This document shows positions 8,766 to 17,537 of a DNA stretch of 64,000 bases, piece after piece; positions within the stretch are counted from its first letter, which is position 1, and each line of letters starts with the position of its first letter. Both the position numbers and the translations under genes were made by a program. The DNA comes from Clostridioides difficile_A (lineage in GTDB: Bacteria > Bacillota > Clostridia > Peptostreptococcales > Peptostreptococcaceae): contig OX246690.1 in assembly GCA_945909635.1 (NCBI GenBank), forward strand, positions 3,844,001 to 3,908,000, in the 5' to 3' direction. Under the pieces are notes generated by a model. The model worked only from the letters and a program-made list of their open reading frames with translations. It did not search any database and was not told the origin of the DNA.

Positions 8766-9716
8766 TTACAACGATTTTTTTCTCAAATCTGTCGCGATTT
8801 CCTCTATTTTTCTAAGTCTATGATTTACACCAGATTTTCCTATTGGTGGCTCTAACATCTCTCCAAGTTCTTTGAGAGTCATGTCCTCATACTCAATTCT
8901 AATCTTAGCTATTTCTTGTAGATTTTCTGGCAAACTGCTAATTCCTATAGTTTCTTGTATGAACTTAATATTTTCCACTTGTCTTACTGCTGCATTTACT
9001 GTTTTAGAAAGGTTAGCTGTCTCACAATTTACTATCCTGTTTACATTATTTCTCATTTCTTTTACTATTTTAGTATTTTGGAGACTTAAAAGAGCGTGGT
9101 GTCCTCCTATAATACTCAGCAAATCAGATATTTGCTCACTTTCTTTAATATAAACAACATGATTATTTTTTCTAGCCACAATTTTACTATTAAAACCTAA
9201 AGAGTTTATAAGTTCTTTTAAAGAATCTGCAAACTCCTCATTGTTAGTCACAAATTCCATATGATAGTTCTTTTCTGGGTCACTTATAGAACCTCCGCCA
9301 AGAAAAGCACCTCTTATGAAAGCTCTTTTACACCCTTCGTGTTTAATTAAGTTATCTGGGATTTTGTTTATAGTAAAAAATCCTTCTTTATCTTCAAGTA
9401 TACCTAATTTTTTTAATAATATTTCTGAACCCATTTCACTCGTTACCATTAATACATAACTGTTATTTCTCTTCAACATTTGATTCTTATTTACAGAGAT
9501 TGTAGTATTAATATTAAAATTCTTTTTTAATAACTTAAATACTTTTCGGGCTATCGAATTTAATTCAGTTGTTATCTTTAGATTTAGCTTTTTATATCCA
9601 ACGATTTGTATACTTCCCCCTGATTTGACTAAAGCTGATAATTCAGCTATATTACAACATTCATTCTCAGATACAATTCTCGCTAGTTCATTTTTGGTTT
9701 CAGTTGAAAAAGACAT
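8766..9716 (-). CDS. whiA: WhiA, DNA-binding cell-division/chromosome-segregation protein
   Basis: WhiA proteins join an N-terminal domain related to LAGLIDADG homing endonucleases, without nuclease activity, to a C-terminal helix-turn-helix. In Bacillus they affect division and chromosome segregation; in actinomycetes they control sporulation. The product begins MSFSTETKNELARIV, the usual WhiA start. GAFLGGGSISDP at about 135-146 marks the second LAGLIDADG-like repeat. The C-terminus has LKELGEMLEPPIGKSGVNHR, the HTH. A GTG three codons upstream (9723-9725) would extend it, but the AGGTGAT site overlaps that codon and is well spaced for the ATG at 9714-9716. It follows the Nudix gene closely in the conserved rapZ-yvcK-whiA group. 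Confidence 0.95.
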   Translation of the reverse strand: MSFSTETKNELARIVSENECCNIAELSALVKSGGSIQIVGYKKLNLKITTELNSIARKVFKLLKKNFNINTTISVNKNQMLKRNNSYVLMVTSEMGSEILLKKLGILEDKEGFFTINKIPDNLIKHEGCKRAFIRGAFLGGGSISDPEKNYHMEFVTNNEEFADSLKELINSLGFNSKIVARKNNHVVYIKESEQISDLLSIIGGHHALLSLQNTKIVKEMRNNVNRIVNCETANLSKTVNAAVRQVENIKFIQETIGISSLPENLQEIAKIRIEYEDMTLKELGEMLEPPIGKSGVNHRLRKIEEIATDLRKKSL

Positions 9717-9732
9717 CTCTATCACCTATTAA

Positions 9733-10158
9733 CTAATTTTTCTTTAACCTTTTTTTTATTTCTTGTAAAGCAACCTTTATTATCTCCTTTTCATCATCGT
9801 ACCTAGCTAGGTCTACTACTCTATCTAGATGGATAAATTTGGCATCAATAAAGCCTTCCTCTTTTTGTGGAATAGTATCCATATTCTTTGCTTGCATCAA
9901 ATACCAAAAAACTGTTTTATGAACTGCTCTGTTTTCATCCCAGTTTTCTTTGAATGTATAATGTATTTCACCTAAATATTTCAATATATCTGCCTTTACT
10001 CCAGTTTCTTCACTTACTTCACGTAATGCTGCCTCTTGGTTATTTTCCCCTTCTTCTACTTTTCCTTTGGGTAGCACCCAATCTCCATTGAACTTCCTTA
10101 GTAAAAGAATCGTATTGCCAAACAGGACTACACCACCAGCACTAACCTCTTCTCTCAT
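9733..10158 (-). CDS. Nudix hydrolase
   Basis: Hydrolyses a nucleoside-diphosphate linked to another group; the substrate cannot be read from sequence. A complete Nudix box GX5EX7REVSEETGV spans residues 32-54, with the REVSEE metal-binding core. The WVLPKGKVEEGE context resembles MutT/Ap4A-type and RNA-cap-type relatives. At 141 aa it is a single-domain protein. The start follows AAGGAGTGAACATCG. It is placed between yvcK and whiA, about 70 bp from yvcK and 16 bp from the WhiA start, and probably belongs to the same transcript. A link to nucleotide-sugar or wall metabolism is possible from context only. Confidence 0.9.
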   Translation of the reverse strand: MREEVSAGGVVLFGNTILLLRKFNGDWVLPKGKVEEGENNQEAALREVSEETGVKADILKYLGEIHYTFKENWDENRAVHKTVFWYLMQAKNMDTIPQKEEGFIDAKFIHLDRVVDLARYDDEKEIIKVALQEIKKRLKKN

Positions 10159-10226
10159 CGATGTTCACTCCTTAAAACTAACATAATGATAAGGATTTCT
10201 ACACAATTTTTTAAAATCCTTTTTTA

Positions 10227-11333
10227 CTAACTTTTGTTGTAATTATGATTTAGGGCTAACTCAATAACTATGTTAGATATATACTTTGCATCATGTCTTA
10301 TATAATTATTTTTTATTTCAATTAAATTCTTTTCTACAGTTCTTATACCCATATCTTTTAATTTATCTTTTTGCTTTTTATCTAGCAAAACTTGTTCTGC
10401 TCCATCTTGCCTATATAAGTTGAGCATTTCCTCAGGTAATATCTCATTATTTGCTATTACATAATCTATCAAATTTTCATCAGTATGCTTTACTATAGCC
10501 TCAACATGTTCTAATACATTATAACCTTCTGTCTCGCCTGGTTGAGTCATTATATTTGATATATATACTTTTGGAGCTAAAGACGATTTAATGGCATCTA
10601 CAATCCCATCTACAAGCAAATTTGGTATTATACTTGTATATAGGCTTCCAGGACCCATGATTATAATATCAGCATCATAAATGGAAGCAATAACATCCTT
10701 TAATGGTTTTACATCTTTTGGACTTAAGAAAATTTTGTCAATAGAGCTTTTCTGACTTTTTGACTCTTCAGGTATGCTAGATTCTCCATTTATTATGTTG
10801 CCATTCTCCAATTTCGCAACCAAGTTTACATCTTCTAAAGTTACTGGCAAAACTCTTCCTGTTATAGCAAAAATCTCACTTAATTTATACACAGCTTTTT
10901 CAAAGTTTCCATATAATCCATTCATAGCAGCTAAAAATAGATTTCCAAAACTCTGACCTTTCAAAAGTCCTTCTGTAAACCTATATTGCATGACTTCATT
11001 CATTGTTGGTTCTATATTTGCAAGTGCTAATAGACAGTTTCTTATATCTCCTGGTGGTAGCATCCCTAAGTCTTCTCTCAGTACACCTGAACCTCCACCA
11101 TCATCAGCAACAGTAACAATCGCAGTTATATTCTGTGTAGTATGTTTAAGACCTCTTAAAAATACTGACTGACCAGTACCTCCACCTATCACAACCACAT
11201 TTGGGTCTCTATTTTCAACAATAGACCTTTGAAATAATTTTACTTTTTCATTCTTTGCTTTCTTATATATAAATAACGATACAATTAATGCAATCCAACC
11301 TAAAATTCCTACAATAATAAGTAATTTAGCCAT
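10227..11333 (-). CDS. yvcK: YvcK/GlmR family protein (CofD-like)
   Basis: YvcK (GlmR) binds UDP-GlcNAc and in Bacillus and Listeria links carbon flow to cell-wall precursor synthesis, notably during gluconeogenic growth. The fold is that of CofD-type transferases. After one N-terminal membrane segment (about residues 3-24) comes the glycine-rich loop VVIGGGTGQS (about 47-56), then DDGGGSGVLR and GPGSLYTS. The longest frame starts at 11345, sharing one base with the rapZ stop. GGAGGCAAAC lies between that ATG and the next in-frame ATG at 11331-11333, so the later start is preferred (368 aa). It is tightly coupled to rapZ. Confidence 0.93.
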   Translation of the reverse strand: MAKLLIIVGILGWIALIVSLFIYKKAKNEKVKLFQRSIVENRDPNVVVIGGGTGQSVFLRGLKHTTQNITAIVTVADDGGGSGVLREDLGMLPPGDIRNCLLALANIEPTMNEVMQYRFTEGLLKGQSFGNLFLAAMNGLYGNFEKAVYKLSEIFAITGRVLPVTLEDVNLVAKLENGNIINGESSIPEESKSQKSSIDKIFLSPKDVKPLKDVIASIYDADIIIMGPGSLYTSIIPNLLVDGIVDAIKSSLAPKVYISNIMTQPGETEGYNVLEHVEAIVKHTDENLIDYVIANNEILPEEMLNLYRQDGAEQVLLDKKQKDKLKDMGIRTVEKNLIEIKNNYIRHDAKYISNIVIELALNHNYNKS

Positions 11334-11344
11334 GTTTGCCTCCA

Positions 11345-12202
11345 TTATCGTAACATAGAGTCTCTGTGTTTCTTTACAACCCTATATCCTTTATTAGATA
11401 AATCCTCCGCTATAAGATTTGTTATAGTAACTGACCTATGTCTTCCACCTGTACATCCAACACCAATTACTAAATGTTGTTTTCCTTCCTCTATATATTG
11501 AGGCACTAAAAAATGAATCATATCTAAAAGTTTTATATAAAATTCTTCACTTATTTTAGAATTCATAACATAGTCTCTAACTTCTTTATCATCACCCGTT
11601 TTAGACCTTAATTCCTCAATATAATAGGGATTTGGAAGAAATCTTACATCGAACACTAAATCTGCATCAGCAAGTATACCATGTTTAAATCCAAAAGATA
11701 CTACAGATATTGTTAAGTTTGGATTATCTTCACCAGAAGAATATATTTTCTTTATTTCTTCTTTAAGGTCTTTTGGCTTCATATTAGTTGTATCAATTAT
11801 ACAAGTGGATAATTCCTTTAAAGGCTCCATTATTTTTCTTTCCATTTTTATACCTTCTGGAATCTGCATATCTTTTGCCAATGGATGATTTCTTCTTGTC
11901 ATTTTATATCTTTTTAACAATACATCATCATTACAATCCAAATATACCATTTCATATTCATAATTTTCTTTTTCCAAGTAATTTAAGCTTTCATGAAGAG
12001 CTTCAAAAAACTTTCTTCCTCTTATATCTATACCTAGAGCAACTTTATCAATACTTGAATTCGGCTGATAACATAATTCTGCAAATTTAGTTATCAAAGC
12101 AGGAGGTAGATTATCTACACAATAAAATCCCATATCCTCTAAAGCTCTCATTGTCTCACTTTTTCCAGATCCTGAAAGACCTGTAACTATAACAAATTTC
12201 AT
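11345..12202 (-). CDS. rapZ: RapZ/YvcJ nucleotide-binding protein
   Basis: P-loop protein of the RapZ family. In E. coli RapZ is an RNA-binding adaptor controlling GlcN-6-P synthase. In Bacillus the homologue YvcJ has GTPase/ATPase activity and affects competence. Walker A is GLSGSGKSE (8-16). The C-terminal domain carries GVGCTGGRHRSVT, the conserved ligand-binding loop. The length, 285 aa, is normal. The ATG follows AAAAGGGAGGAGTTAGCA. Its stop overlaps the longest possible yvcK frame by one base, indicating translational coupling in the conserved rapZ-yvcK-whiA cluster. Confidence 0.94.
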   Translation of the reverse strand: MKFVIVTGLSGSGKSETMRALEDMGFYCVDNLPPALITKFAELCYQPNSSIDKVALGIDIRGRKFFEALHESLNYLEKENYEYEMVYLDCNDDVLLKRYKMTRRNHPLAKDMQIPEGIKMERKIMEPLKELSTCIIDTTNMKPKDLKEEIKKIYSSGEDNPNLTISVVSFGFKHGILADADLVFDVRFLPNPYYIEELRSKTGDDKEVRDYVMNSKISEEFYIKLLDMIHFLVPQYIEEGKQHLVIGVGCTGGRHRSVTITNLIAEDLSNKGYRVVKKHRDSMLR

Positions 12203-12229
12203 TGCTAACTCCTCCCTTTTATCTTATGT

Positions 12230-12946
12230 TTATTCTATTATAATGTTTTCTACTAATGATACATCTAGATTAGAATCAAATATAGTCTTTATAGCCAGTT
12301 CAAAGTCACCAACTCTTTGTGGACAATGTGCATCTGAGCCTATTACAAATGTATTTTTTAACTCTTTTATCTTGTTTAACTGATTTACATTTAAAAAAGA
12401 ATGGCTACTATTTATTTCAAGTCTAGTATCTGTCTTTTTTGCTATCTTTGCTACTTCTTCTATATAAACATCGCCTTTATCTCCAGGATGAGTAATTATA
12501 AAAATATCATTATTACTCATTGCATTTATTACAGCTTTTGTATTATATTCTTTTGCTTTTTCAGTTTTGAATACATAATTATTACAATGATTTAATAGAC
12601 TTTTGAATGATGTTGGAGTAGAACCAAAATGATATCCAGCCATAATATAATCAAATTCTTTAATAAATTTATCTTCCATATCTATATTGCCTTTATCATC
12701 TAATATGTTACATTCCATACCCAAGAGTATATTTATATCACCATATTTATCATTCAAATAGTTTACTTCTTCTCTCATTTTAAGAATATCTTTTTTCTTT
12801 ACACCATATGCAATATGCTTATAACTATGGTCTGATATCCCTATTGTCTTTATTCCTTTAGAAATGGCCACCTTTACATTGTCTTCAATAGTCCCTTTTC
12901 CATGACTATATAATGTATGTGTATGATAATCAGCCAGTATTTTCAT
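12230..12946 (-). CDS. PHP-domain phosphoesterase
   Basis: PHP-fold metal-dependent phosphoesterase, YcdX-like. Metal-binding motifs are ADYHTHTLYSHG (residues 5-16), GISDHSYKH (about 37-45), an H-containing MAGYHFGS and the C-terminal GSDAHCP. The 238-aa length fits the stand-alone YcdX/HisK-like group rather than the PHP domains of polymerases. The substrate is unknown; histidinol phosphatase is unlikely because no other his gene is nearby. It starts 3 bp after the murB stop, with GGAGAGGATT overlapping the murB end, so it is co-transcribed with murB and rapZ. Confidence 0.88.
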   Translation of the reverse strand: MKILADYHTHTLYSHGKGTIEDNVKVAISKGIKTIGISDHSYKHIAYGVKKKDILKMREEVNYLNDKYGDINILLGMECNILDDKGNIDMEDKFIKEFDYIMAGYHFGSTPTSFKSLLNHCNNYVFKTEKAKEYNTKAVINAMSNNDIFIITHPGDKGDVYIEEVAKIAKKTDTRLEINSSHSFLNVNQLNKIKELKNTFVIGSDAHCPQRVGDFELAIKTIFDSNLDVSLVENIIIE

Positions 12947-12949
12947 CAG

Positions 12950-13864
12950 TTAATCCTCTCCAAGTATTTTGACTTCTTCTTCCAACATAACCCCAAACTT
13001 GGCATATACAGCACTTTTTATAACATATATTAAATCTAAGATATCTTTAGCATTTGCTTCTCCTCTATTAACTACAAATCCGCAATGCTTCTCAGACACT
13101 TGTGCTCCTCTCAAAGTAAGACCTCTTAATCCAGTTTCTTCTATTAATTTACCTGCAAAATATCCTGTTGGTCTTTTAAATGTACTTCCTGCACTAGCAA
13201 AATTTAATGGTTGTTTAGTTATTCTTCTTGTTGCCAAATCGTCCATTAAACTTTTTATTTCATCATAATTGCCTTTTTGCAATTCTAATTCTGCGGATAA
13301 AGCTATATAGCCATTTTTTGATATTATGCTTTTTCTATACCCAAATTCCATCTGTTCATTTGATAGTTCAAATATATTTCCTTCCATATCCATCAATTTT
13401 ACTGACTTTACTATATCCTTCATTTCACCACCATATGCTCCAGCATTCATGGCTAATGCTCCTCCCAATGTTCCAGGTATTCCTGATGCAAATTCAAATC
13501 CTTTTAATTCCTGCTTTTGAAGAGCTTTACCTAAAACTGATAATAAAACTCCTGACTGAGCAATCATCCTAGTATCATTTACCTCATAAGAATTGAAATT
13601 ATCTGCCAATTCTATTACAACGCCTCTTATTCCACCATCTTTAATTAAAATATTTGAGCCATTTCCAATTATTAAATATGGAATTGATTCCTTTTTCACC
13701 AAAAGAAGTACATTTTTTAATTGCTCTTCTGTTCTAGGTCTAACCAATATATCTGCTGGTCCTCCTACTCTAAATGAAATATGCTTTTTCATAGGTTCAT
13801 CAACCTTTATATCATCTTTACTTAATATATTTAATAAATTTTCATATATATCTTGATTATTCAT
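12950..13864 (-). CDS. murB: UDP-N-acetylenolpyruvoylglucosamine reductase
   Basis: Reduces UDP-GlcNAc-enolpyruvate to UDP-MurNAc with NADPH and FAD, in cytoplasmic peptidoglycan precursor synthesis. FAD-binding motifs are IGNGSNILI (67-75) and GIPGTLGGALAMNAGAYGGE. The catalytic serine lies in ASAGSTFKRP, which places it in the type II MurB group. A conserved acidic residue occurs in LEEEVKIL near the end. The longest frame begins 13 codons earlier (13903), but GGGAGGAAATACA directly precedes the ATG at 13862-13864, giving 304 aa, the usual length. It is the first gene of the murB-to-whiA series. Confidence 0.95.
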   Translation of the reverse strand: MNNQDIYENLLNILSKDDIKVDEPMKKHISFRVGGPADILVRPRTEEQLKNVLLLVKKESIPYLIIGNGSNILIKDGGIRGVVIELADNFNSYEVNDTRMIAQSGVLLSVLGKALQKQELKGFEFASGIPGTLGGALAMNAGAYGGEMKDIVKSVKLMDMEGNIFELSNEQMEFGYRKSIISKNGYIALSAELELQKGNYDEIKSLMDDLATRRITKQPLNFASAGSTFKRPTGYFAGKLIEETGLRGLTLRGAQVSEKHCGFVVNRGEANAKDILDLIYVIKSAVYAKFGVMLEEEVKILGED

Positions 13865-13934
13865 TGTATTTCCTCCCAAATTATACTGAACTTTAGCTGT
13901 CATTCTTATTTAAATTACATTAATATATAGTATT

Positions 13935-14016
13935 AACTATATTCAATAATATATGATTTTGCTTATCATATGGATTTTATATTTTTAGTTTCTTAATTAC
14001 AAACTATATTCAATAA
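13935..14016. repeat. Pair of 15-bp direct repeats upstream of murB
   Basis: AACTATATTCAATAA occurs at 13935-13949 and again at 14002-14016, 67 bp apart. On the minus strand each reads TTATTGAATATAGTT. They lie in the AT-rich leader of murB and could be operator sites or part of the promoter. No regulator is identifiable, and low complexity makes chance possible. Confidence 0.35.
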
Positions 14017-14073
14017 ATATATAATAAATTAAAAAAAAAAAAATAACAACATATAAAAGAATATAAATAATTT

Positions 14074-14106
14074 AAAAAAAGCATCAATATCACTGATATC
14101 AATGCT
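14074..14106 (-). terminator. Terminator of the formate/nitrite channel gene
   Basis: A 13-bp stem around a single central base (14080-14106) is followed on the minus strand by a run of seven T's. Two of the pairs are G-U in minus-strand RNA but would be mismatches in plus-strand RNA, so the structure serves the minus-strand transcript. Confidence 0.88.
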
Positions 14107-14136
14107 TTAAAAGGCAATTTAATTCGTATTATTTAT

Positions 14137-14907
14137 CTAACTATTTTTAACATAGCAAAGATAATAAATTCCTCCAACTATTATGGAGCCTCCAACGATA
14201 TTTCCAAGTGTTACAAATACTAAATTAGTTATGAATTGAACCATAGTTATATTTGCTCCTAATACCATCCCCATTGGTATAAAAAACATGTTTGCAACGC
14301 TATGTTGGAATCCACATAACACAAATAACATTATTACTGTCCAGCATGAACCTAACTTTGAAATTACATCTTGTGACGCTGTAGCCATCCATACAGCTAA
14401 AACTACTAGAACATTACAAAGTATTCCTTTTAAAAACATGGAAACCATAGTTGAATTAACTTTAGCTTCTGCCACAGCTATAGCTTTTGTAGCTACATCC
14501 CCTGTCAATGTAGAAGAATAAAATAAAATTGCTACTAACAAAACTGAACCTACTAAATTTGCAAAATAAACCAGTCCCCAGTTTCTTAACATTTTTCCTA
14601 ATGTTATTTTTTTGTCCATAAGTGGAATAAGCATTAAAGTATTTCCAGTGAATAACTCTGCTCCTGCTACCACTACAAGCATAAGACCTACTGGAAATAT
14701 CATAGCACTTAAAAAACTAGCTACCCCTGGGTCTATCTTAGAAAAAGTCTGACTAACTATCATACTTCCCAATGCCCCTAACCCTATAAATGCTCCTCCA
14801 AATAAACCTAATAAAATTGCATTTTGTGTTGAAATATTCGCTTTTTTGATGCCAGCACTTATTGTTGCTTGTGCTGTTTCCCCAGGTGTCAAGAATCCTT
14901 TACTCAT
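14137..14907 (-). CDS. Formate/nitrite channel family (FocA/NirC) protein
   Basis: Pentameric inner-membrane channel family for small monovalent anions such as formate, nitrite or hydrosulfide. The protein has six hydrophobic segments and the family signatures AFIGLGALGSM (N-terminal part), AELFTGNTLMLI and GFQHSVANMFFIP, the last carrying the conserved channel histidine. The longest frame starts at 14973, but AAGGGGGAAGGATTT lies just before the ATG at 14905-14907 (MSKGFLTPGETAQ), giving 256 aa. It is a single-gene unit with its own terminator, divergent from cls. The substrate is not decided by sequence. Formate is plausible in a fermenting anaerobe, and hydrogenase genes lie 2 kb away. Confidence 0.88.
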   Translation of the reverse strand: MSKGFLTPGETAQATISAGIKKANISTQNAILLGLFGGAFIGLGALGSMIVSQTFSKIDPGVASFLSAMIFPVGLMLVVVAGAELFTGNTLMLIPLMDKKITLGKMLRNWGLVYFANLVGSVLLVAILFYSSTLTGDVATKAIAVAEAKVNSTMVSMFLKGILCNVLVVLAVWMATASQDVISKLGSCWTVIMLFVLCGFQHSVANMFFIPMGMVLGANITMVQFITNLVFVTLGNIVGGSIIVGGIYYLCYVKNS

Positions 14908-15224
14908 AAATCCTTCCCCCTTAAAAATTATACTTTTCCTTGTCTTTTTATGGCAATAATTATATAATAACAATATGATATATAATAAATTTTATTAACA
15001 TAAAAAATATACTATATGCATATATATAGCTGTCTCATATAATTATACTATTTATTATATACCAACTTTGTTAATTTCGAAATAATTTATATTGAATTTG
15101 AAAAATTTACCTCTCGATTATTTATTTTACTTTTTTATTGTTGAGGTATTATATATAATAGATATATGTTTGTGTTATTATATATAATTACTTATTTTAA
15201 TAAATATTTGAAGGAGGAAATTTT

Positions 15225-16706
15225 ATGTTTGATATATCATTTTTCGAAATGTCAATATATGAAATAGCAGTTACTACAATATATATAATTAATTTCATGG
15301 TTATACTGAACCTTATCTTTAGGGAAAAAAGAAACATAAATACAACTCTAACATGGCTTCTTATATTAGTGTTAATCCCTGCACTTGGATTCATACTTTA
15401 TATAGCTTTTGGTAGAAACATTTCAAAAAACAATATGTTTAGATTAAAAGAAAAGGACGATAAGATAATCAAAAGTAACATACTAGATACTCAGGTTAAG
15501 TTACAGTCTACTTCTGAAATTGATTCAGATATACATCAACATAAGGATATGATTTATGCATTAGCTAACTCAAATAATGCTCATTATACCAATAATAACG
15601 ATGTGTGGATTTATGCTGAGTCTAGTCAATTTTTTAACAGTCTTCTTGAAGAACTTAAAAAGGCTAAAAAATATATAAACATACAATTTTACATTTTCAA
15701 AGATGACAAAATCGGAACTGAAATAATCGACATTCTAGTAGCTAAAGCTAAAGAAGGTGTCGAGGTAAGACTTTTATTTGACGCCGTTGGTGGTAGAACA
15801 CTAAAGAATAGTACACTTTCTAGACTTAAAGAAAGTGGTGTTAAGGTTGGAAGTTTCTTTCCATCATTCTTAAAAATTGTAAACTTTAACTTAAACTATA
15901 GAAATCACCGAAAAATTGTTGTCATTGATGGTAAAGTAGGATTTGTAGGTGGATATAATGTTGGTGATGAGTATTTAGGTAGAAATCCAAAATTTGGTCT
16001 ATGGAGAGATACACATACCAAACTCACTGGTGATTGTGTAATTGACCTAAATATGAGATTTATCCTTGATTGGAGATACACAACTAAAGAAGATTTAGAC
16101 TTAGAGAAGTACTTTATAGAAGAAGAAACAAACTCTAATCATCCTTCTGAAAATATTGGGATTCAGATAGTATCAAGTGGTCCAGATATATCAGAGCTTG
16201 ACGAAATTAAATATGGTTACCTTAAAATGATTCAGAAAGCTAGAAAGTATATATATATACAGAGTCCTTATTTAATACTTGATGCAACATTTATAGATAC
16301 TTTAAAAATAGCTTGTTTATCTGGTGTTGATGTAAGAATTATGATTCCTTCTAAACCTGACCATCCTTTTGTATACTGGGCATCATATTCATATGCAGGA
16401 GAACTTTTAAACTTTGGAGCTAAAATTTATACTTACGGTCAAAATGCATTTTTACATGCTAAGACGATAGTTATAGATGACTCTATCTGCTCTATAGGAA
16501 CAGCCAATATGGATATAAGAAGTTTCGAACTTAATTTTGAAGTAAATGCATTTATGTATTCTTCAAAAAAAGCACTGGAACAAAGAATTATATTTGAAAA
16601 TGATATTTTAAATTCAAAAGAAATAACATTAGATATATATAATTCTAGGTCTACTTATATAAAAATCAAGGAATCAATTTCTAGACTATTATCAGCAGTT
16701 TTATAA
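15225..16706 (+). CDS. cls: Cardiolipin synthase (phospholipase D family)
   Basis: Condenses two phosphatidylglycerol molecules to cardiolipin at the membrane. Two N-terminal membrane segments (about 10-32 and 40-62) precede two PLD active sites. The first HKD motif uses H228, K230 and D235 in HRKIVVIDG; the second uses H411, K413 and D418 in HAKTIVIDDS, followed by GTANMDIRS. At 493 aa it is a standard ClsA-type enzyme. The ATG follows AAGGAGGAAATTTT. It is monocistronic on the plus strand, divergent from the anion-channel gene. A pair of TATTATATATAAT repeats lies in its leader (about 15140-15190), where its promoter should be. Confidence 0.93.
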   Translation: MFDISFFEMSIYEIAVTTIYIINFMVILNLIFREKRNINTTLTWLLILVLIPALGFILYIAFGRNISKNNMFRLKEKDDKIIKSNILDTQVKLQSTSEIDSDIHQHKDMIYALANSNNAHYTNNNDVWIYAESSQFFNSLLEELKKAKKYINIQFYIFKDDKIGTEIIDILVAKAKEGVEVRLLFDAVGGRTLKNSTLSRLKESGVKVGSFFPSFLKIVNFNLNYRNHRKIVVIDGKVGFVGGYNVGDEYLGRNPKFGLWRDTHTKLTGDCVIDLNMRFILDWRYTTKEDLDLEKYFIEEETNSNHPSENIGIQIVSSGPDISELDEIKYGYLKMIQKARKYIYIQSPYLILDATFIDTLKIACLSGVDVRIMIPSKPDHPFVYWASYSYAGELLNFGAKIYTYGQNAFLHAKTIVIDDSICSIGTANMDIRSFELNFEVNAFMYSSKKALEQRIIFENDILNSKEITLDIYNSRSTYIKIKESISRLLSAVL

Positions 16707-17023
16707 ATCTTTTATTTTATAAAAATTTTACATTCCGGTTTATTTTTTAAAGTTTTTTATATATATTATTTTTTTTTTATTGAATTTAGTTCATTTTTTT
16801 TATTTTTTTTAACTATTCTGAATTATTTTATATTATAATAGACTAGTATAGTTTTTATTTTTGATAGGTAACTTTTTTGCATTGTTTTTATGAATAAAGA
16901 AATTGTTGTATATTGTTCTTTCTTTATTGTTTTGGTTTTGTTCACCAACATAAGGTTGGGGTCAACTCATGGTTAATTATTTTTTGAGAAATAATAACTT
17001 TAAAAAGAAAAGGGGGATTTGTT
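16707..17023 (+). promoter_or_regulatory. Leader region of the hydrogenase operon
   Basis: This 317-bp AT-rich gap contains no supportable ORF. TATAAT occurs at 16834-16839 without a convincing -35 hexamer at the right distance. A small hairpin CCAAC-N5-GTTGG lies at 16945-16959, about 65 bp before the hymA start. AAAGGGGGATTT forms the ribosome-binding site. I see no clear Rex-type operator and no terminator for cls. Confidence 0.35.
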
Positions 17024-17521
17024 ATGTGCGATTTTATTTCACACAACAAGCAATTATTTGACGAACTAGATATATTTATTGACTCTCTTGCAACAAAAGA
17101 AGGTGCGTTAATACAAGTTCTACATGAAGCACAAGGTATATTTGGATATCTTCCAAAAGAAGTTCAGCTTCATGTTGCTAGAAAACTTGGAGTAGCTCCT
17201 GCAAAGGTATATGGGGTTGTTACATTCTATTCTTATTTTACTACAGAACCTGTAGGTAAGTATAAAATCAGTGTCTGTCTAGGTACTGTATGTTTTGTAA
17301 AAGGTGCTGATAAAATATTAAGTGCTTTTGAAAAACAACTTGGTATAAAAGTTGGAGAAACTACTAGTGATTTTAAATTTTCTTTAGAAGGTTTAAGATG
17401 TTTGGGGGCATGTGGTTTAGCTCCAGTTGTTACTGTAAATGGTAAAGTTTATGGTAAGGTGAAACCTGACCAAGTAAGTGAAATATTAGATACTTATAGA
17501 GAATTAGAATTGAATTGTTAA
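17024..17521 (+). CDS. hymA: Hydrogenase small subunit, NuoE-like [2Fe-2S] protein
   Basis: Thioredoxin-fold [2Fe-2S] subunit of a multimeric NAD-linked [FeFe]-hydrogenase, equivalent to HydC/HndA and to complex I NuoE. The four cluster cysteines are C85 and C90 (CLGTVC) and C126 and C130 (CLGAC), in the classic C-X4-C...C-X3-C arrangement. The helical N-terminus includes LHEAQGIFGYLPKEVQ. The length, 165 aa, is normal. It is the first gene of the operon: the ATG follows AAAGGGGGATTTGTT and its stop is 16 bp before hymB. It passes electrons within the cytoplasmic complex made with the next two products. Confidence 0.93.
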   Translation: MCDFISHNKQLFDELDIFIDSLATKEGALIQVLHEAQGIFGYLPKEVQLHVARKLGVAPAKVYGVVTFYSYFTTEPVGKYKISVCLGTVCFVKGADKILSAFEKQLGIKVGETTSDFKFSLEGLRCLGACGLAPVVTVNGKVYGKVKPDQVSEILDTYRELELNC

Positions 17522-17537
17522 GAGGGGTGAATAAATA

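Noticed and set aside
16867..16920. Rex-type site or clear promoter ahead of the hydrogenase operon
   Set aside because: TTGTT-containing stretches are present, but none forms a symmetric operator or a -35/-10 pair at proper spacing.
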